Of a DNA stretch of 64,000 nt, positions 21,512 to 29,017 are shown one piece after another. The stretch comes from Frigoribacterium sp. CG_9.8 (GTDB lineage Bacteria > Actinomycetota > Actinomycetes > Actinomycetales > Microbacteriaceae), in assembly GCF_015751965.1 (NCBI RefSeq), contig NZ_JADOVH010000001.1, positions 124,001 through 188,000 of the forward strand, given 5' to 3'. The notes below the pieces were generated by a model. The model ran no database searches. It was not told the DNA's origin and worked only from the letters and a program-made list of their open reading frames with translations. Positions within the stretch are counted from its first letter, which is position 1, and each line of letters opens with the position of its first letter. The position numbers were made by a program, and so were the translations under genes.

Positions 21512-22469
21512 AGGTCGGACCGCCCTGTCCCTGTGGGGATTACTTGGCCGGGTTCACTGCCCCGCGCGGGTTACCTCCTCCCCTCGAGTTGTCTGAAATA
21601 GCGGCGATAGGTGCTGGATTGGCGGCCCGTTCAGGTGACCCGGCACACGTTGTGGACTGGATGCTCGCGGACTGGGGAAACCGCCAGTCTGTGCAGATCT
21701 CGTGTGCCGCGCAGCCATCAGCGAAATCCCCCCGCCTTCGTGCCGCGGATACTTATGCCAATGGGCTTCCGTGCCGGCCACTGCACACATCAGATCTCGA
21801 CCGTACCGTGTGAGGGCTTCGTTCAACGGCCCCCAGTGCGAACCTGGACCAGCGCGGCCGGCTGCTCCGACTCAGGATGCCTCCATCGGCGTTCGGCTGT
21901 CGCAGCACGGCCGCGCTTCTGCTAGGCATTCCCGGTCCGTGGCGAGGTAAAGGTGACCAGGCGATCCATGTTGGCGTTGCAGCGAATACGCGAGCGCCCC
22001 CTGCCAGCGGACTGATCGGTGAGCGGCTGAATATTCACGCCAACGACGCGGAGGATGTGGCAAGAATTCCTCGCACGATCGCCATCTGCACCTGGTGTGA
22101 TCTTGCCGAGACTGGCAATTTTGCACGCCTTGAGTCCGGCTGAGATATCTCTCATTGCGCCAAGAACAGTTGTCCGTGATAAGTCAGGCCTTCTTTGTTT
22201 AGTGCACCAGCAGATTCTCAGCCGATCGATGGGTTCAGACTTCGCTTGTGATGACGCTAATCTCGGCTGGAAGCAGCATTTTATTGAACTTCCCACTCGA
22301 AGTGCAGGTGCAGGTGCCGGTCCCGGTGAGGGTGGTGATGGTGCTGCGTTGGGGTGTATGTCCTTGCGCGACATCATCCACTGCCTGAAAAGATACTTCA
22401 TCCGCGAGGTCCTCCACCTTGTCTGCCCGGCTGAAAACGCATTCCTGAAAACCAGTTGTCAACTATAGG
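21512..22469. other. intergenic stretch without a supported gene
   Basis: About 960 bp with no open frame that shows protein-like composition or a recognised motif on either strand. A GT-rich stretch (near 22,290-22,345) gives repetitive peptides in two frames. The region sits at the start of an accessory zone and probably consists of decayed genes. Confidence 0.5.
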
Positions 22470-22727
22470 AGCATCAACGCGGCAGCCGAGATCGTGATGG
22501 GGCTCTATAAGAACGATGCCGTGGCCAAGGGCTCACCGTTCTGGAACGGTGTGTGGAAGACCTTGGCCGATGCCAAGTAGCTGACCTTCGATTGGGTCGA
22601 TTTGTACAACAATCGGCGTCTGCACAGTGCTCTCGGAAACGTTCCGCCCGAGGAATTCGGGCTCGCCTATTACGATGAAATCAACGCCCCATCAACCGGT
22701 GCGGCCGCTCATAGATCAGCGGCATGA
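22470..22727 (+). pseudogene. IS3-family transposase (OrfB) C-terminal remnant
   Basis: Translation in one frame gives the end of an IS3-type integrase: NAAAEIVMGLYKNDAV, then an in-frame stop after KTLADAK, then TFDWVDLYNNRRLHSALGN and VPPEEFGLAYY. The YNNRRLHSALG block is the typical OrfB C-terminus with the last catalytic-domain helices. The upstream DDE residues are missing. It is a truncated and nonsense-mutated IS relic with no complete inverted repeats visible. Confidence 0.88.
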
Positions 22728-22797
22728 AAACCGGGGGCGCTTCACTGCAAAGAAGCGTGGACAGTCTGAAAGCGAGACCACATTGTGGCTGTTTTCA

Positions 22798-23739
22798 TCA
22801 TTCGACGACCAGTACGCGGGTGCCGTCTTCTAGTTTCGAGATCGCGTTGTCGCCGGCGGCGTTGAGGCGGATGCACGCGTGGCTGACTGCCCCGGTATTG
22901 ACCGCGCTCCAATGGAGGCCCACTAGCCCTTGGTCGGGGCCGAAGGGACGGTCGGCTACGGAGGAATGTGCGGCAGTGAGGTAAATCTGGTGGCCGGTCA
23001 CTTGCTTCGGGTCGCGGTAGCGCGCTTGAAGATAGGTGAGCCCCAGCGGGGTGGCGGTGTCAGCCTTTCCCACTCCAACGGAGTAGGTGGCGGTCACCGT
23101 GCCGTCCGCGGTGTTGATAATCGAAAGTTTCTGCGTGCTGATATTGACTAGTGCGTGCTGGCGCACGGGGGCCCCGGCGACCAATTGATCGGTGCGCACC
23201 CACGCCATCGTTTGGGATGCAGCGATTCCGGTGCCGGAGGCACTGGGCAGTTGTCTTCTACTGGGCGTTAGGATCTCGGCCCATCCATCGTCGTGGACAA
23301 CGACGGGAACAACCACAGTGCGGGCGCCTAGAAAATTCAGGAACGGCAGGGACGCGACAGGTGCCCCTGAGCGGTCTGCACCATATAGCGGCGTCAGGTC
23401 CGCCTTGAGGGTGAAGGTCTCACCAAGCAGGGGCAAGCTCGCCGCCACCGCGGCGTCCAAGAGTCCGGAGATGACAGCGTTGTAGTTCGCGTCCGGCAGC
23501 GTGGCAAGGGTTGCCGCATCCGGCTGAATGTAGGCAGGGGTTGCCGATGTGCTTGGTGTCGTCGGTGCGCTTGGTGTTGCCGATGCGCTTGGTGTTAAAT
23601 TTGCCGATGGTCGATGTGTCGGTGCCACTGAGAGTGGTACCGGGTCTGCTGTGTTCGCCACCGCCACGAGCACAGTACCCGCACCCGCCACCACTGCGAT
23701 GGCTGCCGCAATCAGAATCCAACGACTCGACCTAGACAT
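22798..23739 (-). CDS. secreted L,D-transpeptidase (YkuD) protein
   Basis: A 313-residue exported protein. A signal anchor (WILIAAAIAVVAGAGTVLVA, residues 6-25) is followed by a Ser/Thr/Pro/Ala linker with repeats encoded by GGTGTT-rich DNA. A C-terminal YkuD domain ends with the catalytic block SHACIRL. The usual motif is SHGC, so Ala replaces Gly, but the catalytic His and Cys are kept. Start is taken at 23,739, which has GGAAGAGA just upstream, rather than an upstream in-frame ATG at 23,772. It likely cross-links peptidoglycan. It is separate from the frameshifted copy at 14,179-14,902 and lies next to a secreted repeat protein. Confidence 0.8.
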   Translation of the reverse strand: MSRSSRWILIAAAIAVVAGAGTVLVAVANTADPVPLSVAPTHRPSANLTPSASATPSAPTTPSTSATPAYIQPDAATLATLPDANYNAVISGLLDAAVAASLPLLGETFTLKADLTPLYGADRSGAPVASLPFLNFLGARTVVVPVVVHDDGWAEILTPSRRQLPSASGTGIAASQTMAWVRTDQLVAGAPVRQHALVNISTQKLSIINTADGTVTATYSVGVGKADTATPLGLTYLQARYRDPKQVTGHQIYLTAAHSSVADRPFGPDQGLVGLHWSAVNTGAVSHACIRLNAAGDNAISKLEDGTRVLVVE

Positions 23740-23820
23740 TCTCTTCCTTCGCGTAAAACGACTCAGGGCCACCGGCCACTATCCCCAGCCGGGGCGCCAC
23801 ATACGCTTAGCAGTCGAATC

Positions 23821-24591
23821 TCAACCCGAAACAAAAGGTAGCTTGACTACCGGAGTCGAACCGGCCAAGACGGTGTTTCTGATCGACACTGTGCAGGTGA
23901 CAGTGTTTCCTCCGCCGTTACCGGATCCGTTGCACTGGTTAACCGTGACGGGCAAAGCGGAGGTGATCGTGGACGGGCCGACGGTGCACTGCACGCGAAT
24001 GACACCACCACCACCGTTCCCAGATCCGTTGCACTGGGTGACGGTAGCGCCCGTGGTGTTCGCCGGGAAGGGATCACATCTGAGGGTCGAGCCCGTGCCG
24101 CCGCCAGCGCCCGATCCAACGCACTGGTTCACTGTCGCAGCGGTTGGGGTGATCGTCCCGGTAATGTTGTTGAGGATCGTTACGCTGCAGATCACATTGC
24201 TGCCACCGCCCAGGCCGGAGCCGTTGCACTGGTCCGCCGACTTCGTGAGAGTTGGGAAATTCTGGGTTAGTAGGATGCAGGTGACCGGCGGTGGCGCACC
24301 GGCAGCACCATGGCAATCGTTGGTGACCACCGTTGAGCTGACGGCGCCGGTGGCCAGGTTGAGGTTGTTCGTGATTGTGATTTCACAGACCACCGCTTGC
24401 CCGCCACCATTGTCAGTTCCGTTGCACTGATTGACCGCCGGGGAACCCGGGGCAGCGGAGGCCGTTGGGAGATGACCCCCCATGAGCGCACCCACCCCAA
24501 GGAAAAGCCCGAGGGTAAGAATTGTGATCCGTCGAAGACTGTTCGAGTCCCGGATATCCGGCAAACGCATCGGCACGTATTTATCTGTCAT
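23821..24591 (-). CDS. secreted Cys/Gly repeat protein (QCNGSGNGGG repeats)
   Basis: A 256-residue protein with a signal peptide (hydrophobic about residues 22-44, ending ASAAPG). The mature part is made of about six degenerate repeats of 35-40 residues, each beginning like VNQCNGSGNGGGNTVTC with two cysteines about 12-14 residues apart. The repeats are followed by short beta-strand stretches such as VSIRNTVLAG. Such repeats occur in actinobacterial surface proteins of unknown role. Paired cysteines suggest one disulfide per repeat outside the cell. Start has GGAG seven bases upstream. Possible function in cell envelope structure is inference. Confidence 0.75.
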   Translation of the reverse strand: MTDKYVPMRLPDIRDSNSLRRITILTLGLFLGVGALMGGHLPTASAAPGSPAVNQCNGTDNGGGQAVVCEITITNNLNLATGAVSSTVVTNDCHGAAGAPPPVTCILLTQNFPTLTKSADQCNGSGLGGGSNVICSVTILNNITGTITPTAATVNQCVGSGAGGGTGSTLRCDPFPANTTGATVTQCNGSGNGGGGVIRVQCTVGPSTITSALPVTVNQCNGSGNGGGNTVTCTVSIRNTVLAGSTPVVKLPFVSG

Positions 24592-25053
24592 TTGAGGGCT
24601 CCGTAGGTTCGTTGCACGCTAGCACGGTATGAACGAGCGGATAGCCAAAACATCCAGTGAGAAACTATTTTTTTCCCAGAACCGCGCTTAATGTACGGGT
24701 CGGATACCGGACCACTTGAGGTAGTCGGTGCCAGACCGCGGAGGTGGGACCCGTCCCGCCCCCACCGCAGCGTTTCCAGTTCCTGTTCCTGTCCCTGTCC
24801 CTGCGCCTCCCGCTGCGCCTGGGTTGTGGTTTGTGCCATTCGCAAGAGTCACGCTGCGATCAGAGCGCTCCAAGCGGCTGGGGGAGCGCTGGGGTAAGCA
24901 ACCATGGGGTTTTGTCCTTCAGCACTCGTACGGGGATAGCTCTTTCATAGCATTGACCTGAAGAAACAATCTGGTCGCCGATGTTCTCGGCGGACTGCGT
25001 TTTGCCGCGTACGATCGCCATCTGACCACCCAGCCCTCCTCAGGAGTGCATAC
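24592..25053. other. intergenic stretch, low-complexity, no supported gene
   Basis: About 460 bp. It contains a C/T-rich hexanucleotide run (CCTGTT and CCTGTC units near 24,770-24,815) that would encode a Gly-Thr repeat on the reverse strand. No frame has a convincing start, ribosome site and composition. Confidence 0.45.
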
Positions 25054-25170
25054 GTGTCGACAACGTCATGGATCGGCATCGTTCTTGTTGCGATCGCTGC
25101 AGGGGTAGCCCAGTTCATACCAGGAGCCACGACCGCCTGTATTGTGCTCTTGTTTTTGTTCCTGGGCTGA
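25054..25170 (+). CDS. 38-residue putative membrane peptide
   Basis: A short frame begins with GTG and is preceded by CAGGAG at seven bases. The peptide starts MSTTSWIGIVLVAIAAG, then PGATTACIVLLFLFLG: almost wholly hydrophobic with a Pro-Gly break, so it would form one or two membrane helices. It matches no family I know. It could be a small stress-type membrane protein or a chance frame. Confidence 0.4.
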   Translation: MSTTSWIGIVLVAIAAGVAQFIPGATTACIVLLFLFLG

Positions 25171-25469
25171 CCAGTCGTCGCCGCATGGCGAGGGGCGCGG
25201 AAGGCAGCGAGCTGAATCTAGATTTGAGCAACCCCTCAATTCCAGCTGAAGGGCGAGGTTCGCTCGGGCGTGGGGGTCGCCAGTGACGCATCACGCGGAA
25301 CACGTGGTCGTTCGGCGGATTGGCCCCGGCCGGGCGCCACAAAGCCTCCGGATTCGTGCGGTGTGATCTCGTTTCGTTTCGAGAACAGCCCGTCGCATCT
25401 TGATGAGTTGCCCCACTGCATTGGAAGCTGCAAACCATATGTCGGGAACTGTGTCGTAGCCTCGATGTC
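25171..25469. other. intergenic stretch, nothing recognised
   Basis: About 300 bp between the small membrane frame and the NUDIX fragment. Frames on both strands lack start signals and known motifs. Confidence 0.4.
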
Positions 25470-25751
25470 ATGCCTGTTCGTCGGTACGTCAGGGAGATTC
25501 GTGGACCGGTCGGGTTTGGGCCACTGATCCTGCCCGGCGTGAGTGCAGCGGTAATTGACCTCACCGGCCGCTATTTGCTTGCTCGGCACGTGGCGGGCGA
25601 CCAATGGGCATTCGTCGGCGGCGGTATCAAACCGCTCGAGGATCCTCGGGCAGCGTTGTGCAAGGAAGTGGCAGAGGAGTTGACCGCCGTCGAGCCGGAC
25701 GTGAACGGGCTCGATTCAGCTCACAGGGCACCATGTCACGCGATCACCTAA
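25470..25751 (+). pseudogene. NUDIX hydrolase, C-terminally truncated
   Basis: The 93-residue frame contains the start of a NUDIX domain: GVSAAVIDLTGRYLLARH, then the NUDIX box region GGIKPLEDPRAALCKEVAEEL (about residues 49-70) with Lys and Thr in place of the usual Arg and Gly. After the box the sequence loses family character and stops, about 50 residues short of a normal NUDIX protein. The next gene begins 11 bases later. It is probably a decayed gene; a diverged short protein is less likely. Confidence 0.65.
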
Positions 25752-25762
25752 GAAACAGCAGC

Positions 25763-26308
25763 ATGGACTTTACATTTACCGCGATTGATCTGCCCGCTGA
25801 CCACCCTGCGCTTGTGCAGTTCATGCTGTCGAACGAGTTCCCCTTCCATATCAACGCCAGACCGACCCGCACTGATCTTGAGCGGAAGATTTCCGAGGGA
25901 GCATTCGGCGGCCCCGATCACGCGAGCTTCTGGGTCCAATCAGAGTCCGAAGGGCGTTTGGGCCTGGTGATCCTTGAAGACCTGCTCGACGACGCACCCC
26001 TGTTCGACCTGCGGCTATCCTCGGCCGCACGGGGCCGCGGGTTGGGCGCGCCCATTCTGCAGGCCCTCACCGCTGAGGTAGTCCAGCGGTGGCCGAACGT
26101 CAATCGCTTTGAGGGGCAGACCCGCGAAGACAACATCGCGATGCGCAAGACTTTCCTTCGCGCAGGGTTCATCAAGGAAGCGCACTATCGCGAGGGCTGG
26201 CCGGTGACCGGCGCACACCCGTTGGCATCGGTGGCCTATGCAATCCTTCGTCGAGATTGGGAAACGGGCGAGACGACAACTTTCATTTGGGAAGACCTCA
26301 CCATTTGA
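25763..26308 (+). CDS. GNAT family N-acetyltransferase
   Basis: A 181-residue acetyltransferase. The central acetyl-CoA-binding motif is seen as LRLSSAARGRGLGAPILQALTAEV (about residues 79-102, with the R-G-x-G-x-G/A pattern), followed by VNRFEGQTREDNIAMRKTFLRAGF, the usual motif B. The substrate is unknown. I place the start at 25,763 because the family begins near DFTFTAIDL; an in-frame ATG at 25,733 adds ten residues. Confidence 0.8.
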   Translation: MDFTFTAIDLPADHPALVQFMLSNEFPFHINARPTRTDLERKISEGAFGGPDHASFWVQSESEGRLGLVILEDLLDDAPLFDLRLSSAARGRGLGAPILQALTAEVVQRWPNVNRFEGQTREDNIAMRKTFLRAGFIKEAHYREGWPVTGAHPLASVAYAILRRDWETGETTTFIWEDLTI

Positions 26309-26470
26309 GCGCTCACCGTTCCCGTACGGGATTCCGCTTTTGATACAACTTCGGCGCCTTCCGTGACGAGAGGAGAACGCCTCTGATGTGTCGGGTGGAC
26401 CCACGGGTCCGTGTGCGCCCTGCGATTACGCGGCAATTTCTGTCAACCGATAGCGTGAACAGATGGATAA

Positions 26471-26908
26471 GGTGCAACGTCGCACGAGTACGTCACTGCC
26501 TACTCCGACTGCGGTTGGGCAAGTGGTAAGAGCTGCACGTGGGCGATCACGATCGCCGATGAGTTCGCGGGCGCCATCAGTCTCGATGGCATCGGCTCTG
26601 GCCAAGCCACGATCGGCTACTGGATGGCAGTTCCGTTTCGCGGCCGCGGCCTGCTCACCGAGGCTGCTCACGCCGTCGTTGAGTTCGGATTTGACAGCGC
26701 ACCCGCAGGTCTCGGCCTCGTACGAATCGAGTGGCATGCCTATGCCGGCAATGTTGCATCCGCTCGTGTCGCCCGCCGTGTCGGCTTTCACTTCGAAGGG
26801 ACACTTCGCCTTGGTGCCGCGGGACGCAATGGCAGGGAAGATGATTGGGTAGCAGGCATGCTCGTCGGAGATAGGGAAAAATCACCAGCCTGGTCGATAC
26901 TTCCCTGA
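26471..26908 (+). pseudogene. RimJ/RimL-like GNAT acetyltransferase, N-terminal truncated
   Basis: After an in-frame TAA at 26,468, the frame reads CTWAITIADEFAGAISLDGI, then the acetyl-CoA loop GYWMAVPFRGRGLLTEAAH and GLVRIEWHAYAGNVASARV, then RRVGFHFEGTLR. This is the middle and C-terminal part of a RimJ-type N-acetyltransferase. The first 30-50 residues and a start codon are missing. Internal ATGs would give a product without the N-terminal strand, so it is treated as a remnant. Confidence 0.72.
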
Positions 26909-27271
26909 TGCTCGTTCTGACCCAGGCGCGGGTTCCCTTGTGGTTTCGGACCGCAGCCTGCTGGTCTACGGAGCGGTTGTGGTGGCCTGCGACCAGACGA
27001 CCATCCAACGGCCATATCGCGTTCAACGAGCGCACGAAGTCTCTCTCACTCGATATTCGCCACAGTCATATCGTCGATGTTCACAGGGCCCGTTTATCAG
27101 CAGCGGCGACCGCTGACCTGTACCGAGGGGACCAACCCGCGGGTGCTAAACATGCCCAGGGATGCGCCGCTGAGGGATGTCCCGCTGAGGGTCGGCGCGG
27201 CACAGCTCACAGGTAGCGCCAGAAGCCGCCGTTGCCTGCCCTGTTGTGGTAATACCGCGGTAGCATCTGGT
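26909..27271. other. intergenic stretch before the toxin-antitoxin pair
   Basis: About 360 bp without a supported gene. A GCCGCTGAGGGATGTCCC-like direct repeat lies near 27,167-27,195. The last part holds TAGCAT at 27,261-27,266, a possible -10 for the antitoxin. Confidence 0.45.
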
Positions 27272-27502
27272 GTAAAACTCAAAGTCAGTCTGCCGGACGA
27301 GGATGTGGCCGTCCTCGACGAATTTGTTCGCACTGCCGGCCTCTCCTCACGGTCGGCCGGGTTGCACCATGCCGTGCGCATGCTGCGCCTTCCCAAACTT
27401 GAAGCGGATTACGAGGCCGCCTGGAACGAGTGGGAGGAATCAGGTGACCACGCAGCGTGGAGTGTGACCACCTCTGACGGTATCGCCGATGCTGCGCGGT
27501 GA
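27272..27502 (+). CDS. MazE-like antitoxin, start codon unclear
   Basis: A 76-residue frame from a GTA codon: VKLKVSLPDEDVAVLDEF, then SSRSAGLHHAVRMLR, then an acidic tail with AAWNEWEESGDHAAW. This closely follows the ribbon-helix-helix MazE antitoxins of actinobacteria, whose proteins normally begin MKL at exactly this place. Here the expected ATG or GTG is GTA. The nearest in-frame ATG is 120 bases upstream (27,152) and would add 40 unrelated residues. Overlap of 14 bases with the toxin gene supports a TA operon. Confidence 0.68.
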   Translation, partial: VKLKVSLPDEDVAVLDEFVRTAGLSSRSAGLHHAVRMLRLPKLEADYEAAWNEWEESGDHAAWSVTTSDGIADAAR

Positions 27503-27836
27503 GATCCGGCTCGTGGATCTGGATCCTGCGCGCGGAAGCGAGGCCAACACACGACGTCTGGTGGTGATCGTCAGCAACGATCGCGCCAACTCGATCGCGA
27601 CCCAGCTGGGCCGCGGAGTGATCACCGTCGTGCCGGTCACCAGCAACACCGACCGGATCTTCCCCTTTCAAGCCCTGCTGCTCGCCAGTACGACCGGGCT
27701 ACCTCTGGACTCCAAGGCCCAGGCCGAGCAGGTGCGCTCCATCGCCGTCGAGCGGTTAGGCGCGATGCTCGGGCGGGCCCCTGCAGATGTCATGGCGCGG
27801 GTCGACGACGCATTGCGTCTTCACCTTCAGCTGTAA
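27489..27836 (+). CDS. MazF/PemK-family toxin (endoribonuclease)
   Basis: A 115-residue protein. MLRGEIRLVDLDPARGSE is the typical MazF N-terminus, followed by RLVVIVSNDRAN, VVPVTSNTDRIFPFQALL and SKAQAEQVRSIAVERL, the conserved strand and helix carrying catalytic contacts. MazF toxins cut mRNA at short sequences and halt growth. The gene overlaps the antitoxin frame by 14 bases, so expression is coupled. The target sequence cannot be predicted. All core motifs look intact. Confidence 0.88.
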   Translation: MLRGEIRLVDLDPARGSEANTRRLVVIVSNDRANSIATQLGRGVITVVPVTSNTDRIFPFQALLLASTTGLPLDSKAQAEQVRSIAVERLGAMLGRAPADVMARVDDALRLHLQL

Positions 27837-27852
27837 CGCCACCGCTCAACGT

Positions 27853-27890
27853 AAAAAAGGACCGGGATGATTTTTCAACCGTCCCGATCC
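27853..27890 (-). terminator. rho-independent terminator for tRNA-Pro
   Basis: Reading leftward, GGATCGGGAC pairs with ATCCCGGTCC (with a mismatch) across a short A-rich loop and is followed by TTTTTT. It lies about 55 bases past the tRNA 3' end and also sits at the convergent end of the toxin gene. Confidence 0.8.
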
Positions 27891-27943
27891 TTCTTGATTC
27901 ACTCTGCCGGAAATATTCTGGCTATTTCCGGATTCACCCTCTG

Positions 27944-28017
<74 letters not shown>

Positions 28018-28054
28018 ATACCCGCATGCGAACGAATCCGCAGCACGAGCCTTG

Positions 28055-29017
28055 TCAAGAATAGCTGATATCTCGAGCCGTCAGCGTCAACAGCGTCGCC
28101 TCTGGGGGGCAGGCGAAGCGCACCGGGGCGTAGATGGATGTGCCGAGCCCGGCCGAGACGGAGAGGTAGGCGGTGCGACGGGCGTGCGTCCACAGGCTGA
28201 GGCCCTTGACTTGGTCACGCGGAATGTCGCAGTTGGTGACCAGGGCACCGTAGCCGGGCACACAGACCTGTCCGCCGTGAGTGTGGCCGGCGACGATGAG
28301 CTCTGAGCCGTAGGTGACGAGCGCGTTCAACACGCGCTGGTACGGAGAGTGTGTGAGGCCGATAGTCACCGGTTGCGACCCGCCCGGTTCATCCGCCCAG
28401 CCCACGTTTTCGTGCATCTCCTCCAGCGCTACGGAAAGTTGTGCAAGGTTGTCCCAGCCCATGTGGGCATCGCCCACACCAACGAATTCGAGGTGGGAGC
28501 CCTTGATGCTCATCGCTCGTGCGGTGTTGTTCAGGTCGAGCCAGCCGAGTCCCTCGAAAAAGGAGGTGAGTCTGGCAGTGTCGAGTCCCGGCTGGGAGTG
28601 AACCACCCGCCTGGGTGCGGTGAAGTACGTGAACGGATTCTTCGCCACCGGTCCGAAGTAGTCGTTCGAGCCGTGCACGAAGATACCGGGGATCGCGCGG
28701 AACGGCTCGAGCGCATACTCGATACCCTCGATGCCACGCTCGTGACCGAGATTGTCACCGGTGTTGAGCACGAGATTGGGTTTGTATACAGCCAGGCTCC
28801 GGATCCACTCCTGTTTCTTCCGCTGCCAGGGTGCCATGTGCAGGTCAGCGAGATGAAGGACGGTGAGCGGGCGGGCTCCCGGCTGCAGCACCGCAAGCGT
28901 CTGAGTACGTAGGGTGAACCGATTGCGCTCCACCAGGGTTCCCCAGGCCAGTGTGCCGAGACCGATAGCGGCCAGCGCTATCGCAACCGAGCTGGCCCGT
29001 TGGGATGCCTGACTCAC
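28055..29017 (-). CDS. membrane-anchored metallophosphoesterase
   Basis: A 320-residue phosphoesterase with one N-terminal membrane helix (about residues 8-27) and the calcineurin-like metal-binding motifs in order: LHLADLHM (Asp, His), LNTGDN, GSNDYF (the usual GNHD with Ser for Asn and Asn for His), LTHSP and VAGHTHGGQ. It resembles YaeI/YkoQ-type enzymes. GTG at 29,017 overlaps the stop of the penicillin-binding protein gene by three bases (GTGA), giving a PBP-phosphoesterase operon common in actinobacteria. Substrate is not known. Confidence 0.86.
   Translation of the reverse strand: MSQASQRASSVAIALAAIGLGTLAWGTLVERNRFTLRTQTLAVLQPGARPLTVLHLADLHMAPWQRKKQEWIRSLAVYKPNLVLNTGDNLGHERGIEGIEYALEPFRAIPGIFVHGSNDYFGPVAKNPFTYFTAPRRVVHSQPGLDTARLTSFFEGLGWLDLNNTARAMSIKGSHLEFVGVGDAHMGWDNLAQLSVALEEMHENVGWADEPGGSQPVTIGLTHSPYQRVLNALVTYGSELIVAGHTHGGQVCVPGYGALVTNCDIPRDQVKGLSLWTHARRTAYLSVSAGLGTSIYAPVRFACPPEATLLTLTARDISYS

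Noticed and set aside
22055-22468. 137-residue forward frame left of the IS remnant
   Set aside because: No family resemblance, no ribosome site and it passes through a repetitive stretch.
24688-24873. Reverse frame with a Gly-Thr repeat
   Set aside because: Encoded by a simple C/T-rich hexamer run, without start signals.
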